Below, in pieces: positions 35,519 to 42,864 of a DNA stretch of 64,000 nt. The stretch is taken from positions 3,752,068 to 3,816,067 of the forward strand of contig NZ_KV917381.1 in assembly GCF_002019795.1 (NCBI RefSeq). The letters run 5' to 3'. The translations under genes were made by a program, and so were the position numbers. The stretch's first letter is position 1; each line of letters starts with the position of its first letter. The DNA comes from Bacillus alkalicellulosilyticus. GTDB lineage: Bacteria; Bacillota; Bacilli; Bacillales; Bacillaceae_F. The notes beneath the pieces are model-generated. The model was not told the origin of the DNA, did not search any database, and saw only the letters and a program-made list of their open reading frames with translations.

Positions 35519-37396
35519 TTACAGAATTTCCTGCAATACTGCTTTGTTTTTACCTGTCCTCTTCGCTTCGTATAGACCTTCATCAGCTAGATTGAATAGC
35601 TTCTTCAAAGAATCATCTTTTCCTGTACTCCAAGATGATATGCCACAAGACACCGTGACCATTGGACTGGTTTCTTTACTCACAGCTCTAACAATACGTT
35701 CTGCAGCCATTACTCCAATTTCAGGTTTAATATTTGGAAGATAAATCGCTAATTCTTCGCCACCCCACCTTGCAGCAATATCCGTTTCTCTTATGCTCTT
35801 TTTCATAATATTAGCTACTTGAATGATGATATCATCACCAACTTGATGACCATAGGTATCGTTTATTTTTTTGAAATTATCAATGTCAAACAATAAAAAG
35901 CTTCCACCAGCGTCATGAAGCATTGATGTTTGAATTCTTTCATCTAAAAAGTTTCTAGAATACAGTTTAGTCAAATGGTCCGTGATGACTAGCTTTTCTA
36001 ATTCTTCATGAAGCATAGAATTCGTAAAAGCCAATGTTGAATGGTAAATAAGTGATTGTAAAAGTTTAAAGTGATCAAATGTGAAATGATATGGGCTTGA
36101 ATGTAACACGATGGCCATGCCTTTTAATTTCCCACTTTGGATCATCGGCACCGCCAAAAGAGAACGGAATCCTCCTAGCGAATATTGTTTCTCTTTTTGG
36201 ATATCACCAATAAATAAAGATTCTTTTTCTTGCTTCACTTTATCACAAACTTTGGTAATTTCATGGATCGTTTCTGGAAAAAAGAAGTAACTTGTACTTC
36301 CTTCCATCACTACAATTTCCCCATTGGATTGATACATTACAAAACCAACCTCTTCGGCATTAAATGAAAGAAGAATTTGGTTTGTCATAAAATTAATAGA
36401 ATCAGATAAACGCAAATTAGCATTTAGCTGGTGAGATGTTTGATTAATTAATTGTAAGTCCTCAATTAAATTTCTAGACTGTTGGTAAAGTTCTGTATTT
36501 TCAAGAGCATTTCCACCAATATCAGCAAGTAACTCTATAAATTCAAGCTCAAAATCATAGGTTACAAAATCTGGTGATGTCTTCAACTCTAAGACTCCAT
36601 AAGAGCCTTGCTTCCCACGGAGAGGAGCATAGATGACAGGTAATCCAACTCCATTGGTGACAATTTCTATTTGACCTGTTAAATAAGCTACTTCCGCCTT
36701 CCCAGACTCATCATTAATACTATACTTTAATTGTTTTATCGGTAAATTTTGATGAACTTCCCATTCTCTAGTTAAGTATAAGACTACATCAAAACCTGAA
36801 TATGCTTCTTCAAGAGCAAGCACTACTTCTTTTAAAATTTCACCAACATCCATAGAAGAATGAAATTTTTTTGTCACACTTAACAATAACTGGTTTCTCA
36901 ACATTTCAACTTCTCGCTGTTCGTTCATCCTCGCCTTTTCAAAAAGAGGGGTTAGCTTCACCAAGTCATTAGAATAACCCTCTAATATTTCTTCTGAAAC
37001 CGGATGACATAAAAAACCAATAACCAAAAGACCAAATGTATTTTTGTCTTTAAGTTGTATACTTACGAGGGACTGGTACTTTTCTTGTTTATTGCTAGTG
37101 AATAAATTTTTGTTAATAGAAATAATGTCAGTTCCTACAATACTTTTTGCTATACAAGATTGATTATCACGAAAGAAAACTTCTCCTGTTCCGACTATCG
37201 GCGTAAAATAATGTTCATTCATTACCTCATATAAGATGATTTCAATGGAATGTTCTGGAAATGCGTTTTTTGTCATTTCCTCTATGGCTGTTACCATCGC
37301 TGAGTAGGTAATATTATAATTAGTAGAGAGTAGTACCTTGCCAATTAAAGATTCAATATTTGTTTGATTATTTACATTCACGTTAAATACCACCAC
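35519..37396 (-). CDS. dgcP: GAF-GGDEF diguanylate cyclase (DgcP/YtrP type)
   Basis: Makes cyclic di-GMP. 625 aa: tandem GAF-like domains (about 20-150, 175-300 and 320-450) and a C-terminal GGDEF domain (about 460-625). Active-site loop is ARWGGEELAIYLP; the product-inhibition I-site RETD lies five residues upstream, so the enzyme should be active and feedback-inhibited. Soluble, like B. subtilis YtrP. The start is uncertain: GTG 37396, GTG 37393 or GTG 37381, the last having GGTGGTATTTAAC before it. Confidence 0.92.
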   Translation of the reverse strand: MVVFNVNVNNQTNIESLIGKVLLSTNYNITYSAMVTAIEEMTKNAFPEHSIEIILYEVMNEHYFTPIVGTGEVFFRDNQSCIAKSIVGTDIISINKNLFTSNKQEKYQSLVSIQLKDKNTFGLLVIGFLCHPVSEEILEGYSNDLVKLTPLFEKARMNEQREVEMLRNQLLLSVTKKFHSSMDVGEILKEVVLALEEAYSGFDVVLYLTREWEVHQNLPIKQLKYSINDESGKAEVAYLTGQIEIVTNGVGLPVIYAPLRGKQGSYGVLELKTSPDFVTYDFELEFIELLADIGGNALENTELYQQSRNLIEDLQLINQTSHQLNANLRLSDSINFMTNQILLSFNAEEVGFVMYQSNGEIVVMEGSTSYFFFPETIHEITKVCDKVKQEKESLFIGDIQKEKQYSLGGFRSLLAVPMIQSGKLKGMAIVLHSSPYHFTFDHFKLLQSLIYHSTLAFTNSMLHEELEKLVITDHLTKLYSRNFLDERIQTSMLHDAGGSFLLFDIDNFKKINDTYGHQVGDDIIIQVANIMKKSIRETDIAARWGGEELAIYLPNIKPEIGVMAAERIVRAVSKETSPMVTVSCGISSWSTGKDDSLKKLFNLADEGLYEAKRTGKNKAVLQEIL

Positions 37397-37563
37397 ACTC
37401 AGTATATTTCTATTACTTTAAAAAGTAAGCCTTTTCAATACCATTGTTTAACTAAAAATTTACTATCTTTCCATTATACTTTAATTCTAAGATATTTGAA
37501 TAGTTCATTTTTCTGCATTAAAACATAATAACGTATTATAATTGACTACTCAAGTAAATGACC

Positions 37564-37592
37564 TTGACATTAGATTCTATACATTATATAAT
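37564..37592 (+). promoter_or_regulatory. rpsD promoter
   Basis: TTGACA (37564-37569), 17 nt, TATAAT (37587-37592): a consensus sigma-A promoter. It implies a leader of about 200 nt before rpsD. The rest of the 405-bp gap upstream is AT-rich with no gene. Confidence 0.9.
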
Positions 37593-37598
37593 TGCCTT

Positions 37599-37801
37599 TG
37601 TGTAAAAAGACAGCCACAGCAAACTTGGTATGGTTACTTATTTCATTTTGTTCCTCAATTCTTGCGGCTGAATTCATTGAGGTGCATCGTGTAACTTCTA
37701 GCTGTCGAAGCGAAGATGCATGAAAGCAAAATGACCTTGTCAAGAGATTGCTCAACGGTTGTTATTTTGCTCAAAACAAAATAACAAAGGAGGAGTCATT
37801 C
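37599..37801 (+). promoter_or_regulatory. rpsD leader, probable S4 autoregulatory RNA
   Basis: Untranslated leader of about 200 nt with several pairings, ending in TTGTTATTTTG (37759-37769) paired with CAAAATAACAA (37777-37787), which abuts the AAAGGAGGAG ribosome binding site. In B. subtilis S4 represses its own rpsD mRNA through the leader; I infer the same role here. Open frames on the opposite strand are shadows. Confidence 0.65.
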
Positions 37802-38404
37802 ATGGCTCGATATACTGGTCCATCATGGAAACTATCTCGTCGTTTAGGAATTTCACTAAGCGGAACGGGAAAAGAATTAGAAAAACGTCCTTACGCTCCT
37901 GGACAACATGGTCCTAACCAACGTAAAAAGATTTCTGAGTACGGTACACAACTTCAGGAGAAACAAAAACTTCGTCATATGTTCGGAATTAACGAGCGTC
38001 AATTCCGTCGTATTTTTGATGATGCTGGTAAAATGCAAGGAATTCACGGGGAGAACTTCATGATTCTTCTTGAGTCTCGTCTTGATAACCTTGTTTACCG
38101 TTTAGGCTTAGCTCGTACTCGTCGTGCAGCTCGCCAATTAGTAAACCATGGTCACATCGTTGTTGACGGTGGACGCGTTGATATTCCATCATACCGCGTG
38201 AAGCCTGGACAAACAATTTCTGTTCGTGAAAAATCTAGAAATGCTCAAGTCATTAAAGAAGCTCTAGAAGTAAACGACTTTGTACCTGGATACTTAACTT
38301 TTGATGCTGATAAATTAGAAGGTACTTACACTCGCTTACCAGAGCGTTCTGAATTACCTGCTGAAATTACTGAAGCTCTTATCGTTGAGTTCTACTCTCG
38401 TTAA
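37802..38404 (+). CDS. rpsD: 30S ribosomal protein S4
   Basis: 200 aa primary 16S rRNA-binding protein and autoregulator. [20 protein letters not shown], the CxxC-less bacillar form, with the S4 RNA-binding domain [20 protein letters not shown] at about 94-113 and [16 protein letters not shown] 37802 follows AAAGGAGGAGTCATTC; the 18 extra upstream codons belong to the leader hairpin. Monocistronic. Codon use is strongly biased, as for ribosomal genes. Confidence 0.98.
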   Translation: MARYTGPSWKLSRRLGISLSGTGKELEKRPYAPGQHGPNQRKKISEYGTQLQEKQKLRHMFGINERQFRRIFDDAGKMQGIHGENFMILLESRLDNLVYRLGLARTRRAARQLVNHGHIVVDGGRVDIPSYRVKPGQTISVREKSRNAQVIKEALEVNDFVPGYLTFDADKLEGTYTRLPERSELPAEITEALIVEFYSR

Positions 38405-38419
38405 TCTACAACCAAATTT

Positions 38420-38467
38420 AATCCCGAGAAAATGTTGTACATCAACATTCGCTCGGGATTATTTTTT
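38420..38467 (+). terminator. rpsD terminator
   Basis: AATCCCGAG (38420-38428) pairs with CTCGGGATT (38452-38460), with an inner ATGTTG/CAACAT stem, followed by ATTTTTTG. Confidence 0.9.
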
Positions 38468-38519
38468 GTAGACTTATTCCCATAAAACTATTGTTAGGAG
38501 CACTGTGTAGAGCTTACTA

Positions 38520-38876
38520 TTAACAATAACAAACCATCAATATATTTCCATCTGGGTCTTTGAAGTTAAACCAATGCCCATTCTCAATACCTGTCACAAA
38601 TTCTACCTTACGTTCTTGTAAGAATTGATAGGCTCCATGTATGTCATCCGTATTGAAATGAAAAGCAGGGTTTTTATATGTAGAATCCTCATGATAAATG
38701 TTACTATCTAGTACAAGGTTTAATCCATTATTATCAAGAGGAATACAACAAAGATGACCTCCAATTATTTCAAACGTAGGTTCAAGATTTAGTATGGAAC
38801 AGTACCATTCTCTTGCACTTTCGATGTTACTTACAGGGATAAATAAAGCGCCAACCTTACTTGATAGGATATTCAT
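38520..38876 (-). CDS. VOC/glyoxalase-fold protein
   Basis: 118 aa vicinal-oxygen-chelate fold: VGALFIPVSNIESAREWYCS, PAFHFNTDDIHGAYQFLQER, and FKDPDGNILMVCYC at the end. The pattern fits small bacillar VOC proteins (bleomycin-resistance/glyoxalase group), whose substrates are mostly unknown. ATG 38876 follows TTAGGAGAGTGATGAT. Part of a non-syntenic patch between rpsD and tyrS. Confidence 0.85.
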   Translation of the reverse strand: MNILSSKVGALFIPVSNIESAREWYCSILNLEPTFEIIGGHLCCIPLDNNGLNLVLDSNIYHEDSTYKNPAFHFNTDDIHGAYQFLQERKVEFVTGIENGHWFNFKDPDGNILMVCYC

Positions 38877-38958
38877 ATCATCACTCTCCTAATAATAACG
38901 TAATAATTACAACTATATAACCGCTAATACTAATAGAAAAATTACTTATATTTCTGCT

Positions 38959-39315
38959 TCATGACGAAATAGTATTCTCTCGTGGAACAGTTGTATGTAG
39001 AAATTCCTCTTCTATTTTATAAAATTCTTCTTTTAATTGCTCTCTCCCTCCCATTTTTTCAAACCATTTTTCTACACGAGTAACATGCTCTTCGTCGCCC
39101 CTTACTTTTGCTTCAATCTTTACATAATCTTCGTAGCTATCATATTCCCATAAAGCAAAAATTTCTACCAAACCGTTTTTTTCTTCAGACATCCATCTTC
39201 CAACCAATCTTGCTCCGTATTTAAGTTGAGTCGGTAAAAGAGTCTTATTAAAATGTTCATTAAACGAATCTACAATTCCCGGAGCAACATGATACAGTTT
39301 TCTGCGGTACACCAT
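38959..39315 (-). CDS. NIPSNAP family protein
   Basis: 118 aa, MVYRRKLYHVAPGIVDSFNE..., with GARLVGRWMSEEKNGLVEIF and LWEYDSYEDYVKIEAKVRGD, the ferredoxin-like alpha/beta-barrel repeat of NIPSNAP proteins. Function unknown. ATG 39315 follows TGGGAGGGAATGGAAA. It is on the same strand as the VOC gene, 82 bp upstream of it; the two could be co-transcribed. Confidence 0.82.
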   Translation of the reverse strand: MVYRRKLYHVAPGIVDSFNEHFNKTLLPTQLKYGARLVGRWMSEEKNGLVEIFALWEYDSYEDYVKIEAKVRGDEEHVTRVEKWFEKMGGREQLKEEFYKIEEEFLHTTVPRENTISS

Positions 39316-39423
39316 TTTCCATTCCCTCCCAACTATTAAAAATTCATATATTCTCTATTTTATTAGCATAATCCTTGTCTGAATGAATTTAAATTTGAAA
39401 TAGTTGTATAAATAGGTTTCATT

Positions 39424-39460
39424 ATATGTCACGCTGTGATATAGTCGCAGTATGACATAT
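39424..39460. promoter_or_regulatory. Inverted-repeat operator upstream of padR
   Basis: ATATGTCA (39424-39431) and TGACATAT (39453-39460) form a perfect inverted repeat with inner CTG...CAG symmetry, 55 bp before the padR start. Position and ATGT/ACAT ends suit a PadR autoregulatory site. Confidence 0.55.
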
Positions 39461-39515
39461 TGTATCGTTACATACATTTTTGAAATCTAAACTTTCCTGA
39501 TTGAGAGGTTTTTAA

Positions 39516-39848
39516 ATGGATATAGAAAAGGTCCAAAAAGCTTATTTACCAATGACAGAAACAGCATACTACATTTTACTATCTCTAAATAAACCTCGTC
39601 ATGGGTACGGAATTGTAAAGCACGTAGAAGAAATCACAAACGGCCGAATCCAGTTAGGTTCAGGAACCGTATACGGTACATTAACCAAAATGCAACGTGA
39701 TGGCATCATTACAGTGTATGCAGATGAACAAAGGAAAACGGTATATGAAATATCTATACTTGGTAAAACAATTATTAATATCGAAATAAAAAGATTAAAA
39801 GAATTATATGATAACGGTCTGACATATGAGGAGGATTTCAATGTATAA
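39516..39848 (+). CDS. PadR family transcriptional regulator
   Basis: 110 aa winged-helix PadR subfamily 1 protein: MTETAYYILLSLNKPRHGYG, VKHVEEITNGRIQLGSGTVY, GTLTKMQRDGIITVYADEQR and KTVYEISILGKTIINIEIKR. It has the short PadR form without a long C-terminal dimer domain. ATG 39516 follows TTGAGAGGTTTTTAA. The stop overlaps the start of the DUF2812 gene by 8 nt; this PadR-DUF2812 pairing is common in Firmicutes and suggests the regulator controls the membrane protein. Confidence 0.92.
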   Translation: MDIEKVQKAYLPMTETAYYILLSLNKPRHGYGIVKHVEEITNGRIQLGSGTVYGTLTKMQRDGIITVYADEQRKTVYEISILGKTIINIEIKRLKELYDNGLTYEEDFNV

Positions 39849-41046
39849 AAACATATTTAGACCCATGTGGAGTTTTGATGTAGCAAAGACTGAAGAATGG
39901 CTTGGAGAAATGTCAAAACAAGGATTTCATTTCGTTCAGTTAAAGAAGAATTTACGTCTATTTGTATTTAAGAAAGGGGAACCCCAAGAAAAAACATACA
40001 AGATCGATTATGAAAAAGGACAAAAAGATCGTTTGCCACAGTCCCTTAGCGCTGACGGCTGGACACTCGTTTGTAAAAGTTCCCGTTGGTATATCATCAG
40101 CAATCAAAAATCAGCTTCTTTAATTAAAACAACACCTGTACGGAATGGAATTATTCAACGGAATCAAAAGTGGTATTATATCCACTGTGGATTTCTACTC
40201 TTTTTGGCTACAACCGGATTTGGTCACCTCATCAATTTACTATCGTTTCAATCCTACCCGGAAGTTATTTCCGAAACAACTGCGCCTCAGTCGTTTTCGC
40301 TTCCAGTAGTCGGCGTTCTATTTTTTGGGGGGATGCTAGCTTTTCTATCTATTTATTCTGTAACTAGTATTAGAAAATCAAATCGTTCCTTCTATGAACA
40401 AGAACCAGTGATTGACCATTATACAGATGGGGTTGTAGAAGGAGAAACACCTTTCTCGATGGAGGAAGAAGCTCAACTAAAAAAACATCATAAAATAATT
40501 GTAAAAAGAAAGATAGGGTGGTTCTATTCCCCTGATAAGATGGAAAAGTGGCTTGAGGACATGGAGGCTAACGGCTTACATTTATATCGAGTGAGTTGGT
40601 CAGGTATCAGCTTTTATTTTCGGGTAGGTCGTCCTCGTAACATGAGTTATTGCATTGAGTACCAAGGCATAGTAAAAAGAGAATCTATTGATTTACACAA
40701 AGAAATGGGTTGGAAATGCGCCTATTCTTCATCAACCGGGTTGCAAAAATGGATTATCTGGTCGCAGGAGTATCTTTCTACTGAGAAAAAACCACTGCTT
40801 TATAGTGATCCTGAAACGAAACAAAAACAAGCGAAAAAAGTAGCAATCACGTATTGTAGTATGTTTTTGCCATTGGCATTATCTTATGGCTACATCATTT
40901 CAAGTCATTCGTATATAGCTTTAAATAATGATTATATTACAATTGACTACCTATATCTTTTTGTTTTTGCGCTATCCATTCTTGTCTTTGGTACTCTTTC
41001 TGCAAAATCAGTTTTCTACTATTTTAGGATAAAAAATACATCATGA
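39841..41046 (+). CDS. DUF2812 membrane protein with two DUF2812 domains
   Basis: 401 aa. Two DUF2812 copies: about residues 7-55 (FDVAKTEEWLGEMSKQGFHF) and about 225-285 (YSPDKMEKWLEDMEANGLHL). Four hydrophobic segments: about 112-133 (IHCGFLLFLATTGFGHLI), 160-180 (VVGVLFFGGMLAFLSIY), 340-360 and 372-392. Function unknown. ATG 39841 follows GAGGAGGATTTCA, inside the padR gene, so expression is coupled to the regulator. Confidence 0.88.
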   Translation: MYKNIFRPMWSFDVAKTEEWLGEMSKQGFHFVQLKKNLRLFVFKKGEPQEKTYKIDYEKGQKDRLPQSLSADGWTLVCKSSRWYIISNQKSASLIKTTPVRNGIIQRNQKWYYIHCGFLLFLATTGFGHLINLLSFQSYPEVISETTAPQSFSLPVVGVLFFGGMLAFLSIYSVTSIRKSNRSFYEQEPVIDHYTDGVVEGETPFSMEEEAQLKKHHKIIVKRKIGWFYSPDKMEKWLEDMEANGLHLYRVSWSGISFYFRVGRPRNMSYCIEYQGIVKRESIDLHKEMGWKCAYSSSTGLQKWIIWSQEYLSTEKKPLLYSDPETKQKQAKKVAITYCSMFLPLALSYGYIISSHSYIALNNDYITIDYLYLFVFALSILVFGTLSAKSVFYYFRIKNTS

Positions 41047-41092
41047 TACAGAAAATAATGAGGCCGGTACGGAAATAGTAAAACATCTGCAA

Positions 41093-41167
41093 TGGCTTCA
41101 CTCACCACAAAGCCCGTAGTGAAAAACCCACTCACTTCAGCAAGTTCCGGTTTCGAACATTGCTTAG
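41093..41167 (+). repeat. Dispersed element, copy 2 (see 7222-7326)
   Basis: Same blocks as copy 1 (CATCTGCAATGGCTTCACTC, CCACAAAGCCCGTAGTGA, CCACTCACTTCAGCA, TTGCTTAGAGG), but shorter in the middle. It also abuts a terminator between convergent genes. Confidence 0.8.
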
Positions 41168-41210
41168 AGGGTTGGAGAAAAGGTTAAAAAACAACCTTTT
41201 CTCCAACCCT
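41168..41210. terminator. Bidirectional terminator, 18-bp stem
   Basis: AGGGTTGGAGAAAAGGTT (41168-41185) pairs perfectly with AACCTTTTCTCCAACCCT (41193-41210), between the convergent DUF2812 gene and tyrS. Confidence 0.85.
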
Positions 41211-41218
41211 CTTCTCTA

Positions 41219-42478
41219 TTATTTCCACTTAATCATAAAGTACTTTTTCTTCCCTCTTCGGATAATCGTAAATTCACCATCAATTTTAACTGCATCCCCT
41301 ACTACTGCTTGTAAGTCAGTTTCACGAGTGCCGTTTACATAGATTGCTCCATTCGAAATATCTTCTCTTCCTTGGCGCTTTGATGGAGAAATGTTGGCTG
41401 CAATTAGTAAATCTAATAACGCTATTTCACTTTCTTCACACTCAAAAGATGGAACATCTTTAAACCCTTGTTTAATTTCTTCACCCGAAAGTTCAGCGAT
41501 GTTCCCACTGAATAACGCTTCTGAAATACGAATCGCTTGTTCTAGTGACTCTTGGCCATGAACGAGTCTTGTTACTTCTTCTGCTAATTTACGTTGTGCC
41601 ACTCGTTTCTCTGGGGCATTTTCAACTTCAACTGCTAGGCCGTCAATTTCCTCTTTCGTTAAGAATGTGAAGTATTTTAAGAATTTGACAACATCTTTAT
41701 CATCTGTATTTATAAGAAATTGATAGAATTCATAAGGTGATGTTTTTCTTGCATCTAACCAAATCGCACCACCTTCTGATTTACCAAATTTCGTTCCATC
41801 ACTTTTCGTCACTAATGGAATCGTAAAGCCAAACGCTTTCACTGTTTCTTCTGTTGATTTACGAATTAACTCTAACCCAGCTGTAATGTTGCCCCATTGG
41901 TCACTTCCACCAATTTGCAAACGGCAATTCTCTTCTTGGTAGAGTTTTAAGAAATCATATGACTGTAAAATCATATAGCTAAACTCTGTAAACGAAATAC
42001 CGGATGTAATTCTTGATTCTACAGAATCCTTTGCTAGCATGTAGTTGACACTAAAGTTTTTTCCAACATCTCGTAAGAAAGATACAACATCAAGTGAACC
42101 AATCCAGTCATAGTTATTTACCGTTTTTGCAGCATTTTCTCCTTCAAAATCAAGAAACTGAGACAGCTGAGCTTTAATTCTGTCACTCCATTGTTGAACA
42201 ATGTCTGTAGTATTTAGCGTTCTTTCAGCTTTTTTCCCACTTGGGTCTCCGATTAATCCCGTCGCTCCCCCAACAAGTGCTAATGGCTTATGACCAGCTA
42301 GTTGAAAACGTCGTAACGTTAATACTGTTAATAAATGTCCAATGTGCAAACTATCTGCTGTTGGGTCAAACCCACAGTATAACGTAATTTGACCGTTCTC
42401 TAATTGTTGCTTTAATCCTTCTGCGTCTGTTACTTGATTCACTAACCCTCGAAACTCTAAATCCTCTAATAAGTTCAT
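41219..42478 (-). CDS. tyrS: Tyrosyl-tRNA synthetase
   Basis: Class I synthetase, 419 aa. HIGH motif in FDPTADSLHIGHLLTV, KMSKS equivalent KFGKSEGGAIW (about 230), and a C-terminal S4-like RNA-binding domain (about 350-415). Housekeeping TyrS type. Preceded by a T-box leader, so it is induced by uncharged tRNA-Tyr. ATG 42478 follows TTAGGGAGTGATTAG. Confidence 0.98.
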   Translation of the reverse strand: MNLLEDLEFRGLVNQVTDAEGLKQQLENGQITLYCGFDPTADSLHIGHLLTVLTLRRFQLAGHKPLALVGGATGLIGDPSGKKAERTLNTTDIVQQWSDRIKAQLSQFLDFEGENAAKTVNNYDWIGSLDVVSFLRDVGKNFSVNYMLAKDSVESRITSGISFTEFSYMILQSYDFLKLYQEENCRLQIGGSDQWGNITAGLELIRKSTEETVKAFGFTIPLVTKSDGTKFGKSEGGAIWLDARKTSPYEFYQFLINTDDKDVVKFLKYFTFLTKEEIDGLAVEVENAPEKRVAQRKLAEEVTRLVHGQESLEQAIRISEALFSGNIAELSGEEIKQGFKDVPSFECEESEIALLDLLIAANISPSKRQGREDISNGAIYVNGTRETDLQAVVGDAVKIDGEFTIIRRGKKKYFMIKWK

Positions 42479-42745
42479 CTAATCACTCCCTAATAAAATA
42501 AAAAACGCCCTCAAAAAGGGACGAATTTTATTCGCGGTACCACCCTAATTGAAGAACGTATCTTCCACTTCCTATGATAACGGTATAAACCGCCAATGAT
42601 TCACAATCTACAAAGGTAGTTTGCTTATCTGGAGACTCCAGGTTGTACTTCGCTTCACATCTTTGTACTGGTTTTCACCGCCCACCAGCTCTCTAAAACA
42701 AAAAATGCAAGCTACTAAATCCCTTCAATGTCTTTTATTTAGCTT
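42479..42745 (-). promoter_or_regulatory. T-box riboswitch leader of tyrS
   Basis: The reverse strand carries the T-box core AGGGTGGTACCGCG (42533-42546) for pairing with the tRNA acceptor end, and a terminator GTCCCTTTTTGAGGGC followed by GTTTTTTATT (about 42495-42524). Upstream stem I includes AAGTACAACC, where TAC (42645-42647) is the probable Tyr specifier codon; a second AGTAC at about 42667 is a less likely one. Uncharged tRNA-Tyr should stabilise the antiterminator. Confidence 0.93.
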
Positions 42746-42751
42746 TGAATA

Positions 42752-42780
42752 TTTTTACCATAAAAAATAAACATTGTCAA
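42752..42780 (-). promoter_or_regulatory. tyrS promoter
   Basis: On the reverse strand TTGACA (42775-42780), 17 nt, TAAAAA (42752-42757), ahead of the T-box leader. Confidence 0.8.
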
Positions 42781-42864
42781 TACATGAAATAGGTTAGTTC
42801 AAAAGTACTTATCATCAATCGACAGGGTATGCTATAATATTTGTATGTTTTGGGGAGGTACTAT

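Noticed and set aside
37570-37755. Reverse-strand frame upstream of rpsD
   Set aside because: It lies in the structured rpsD leader and has no ribosome binding site or recognisable product.
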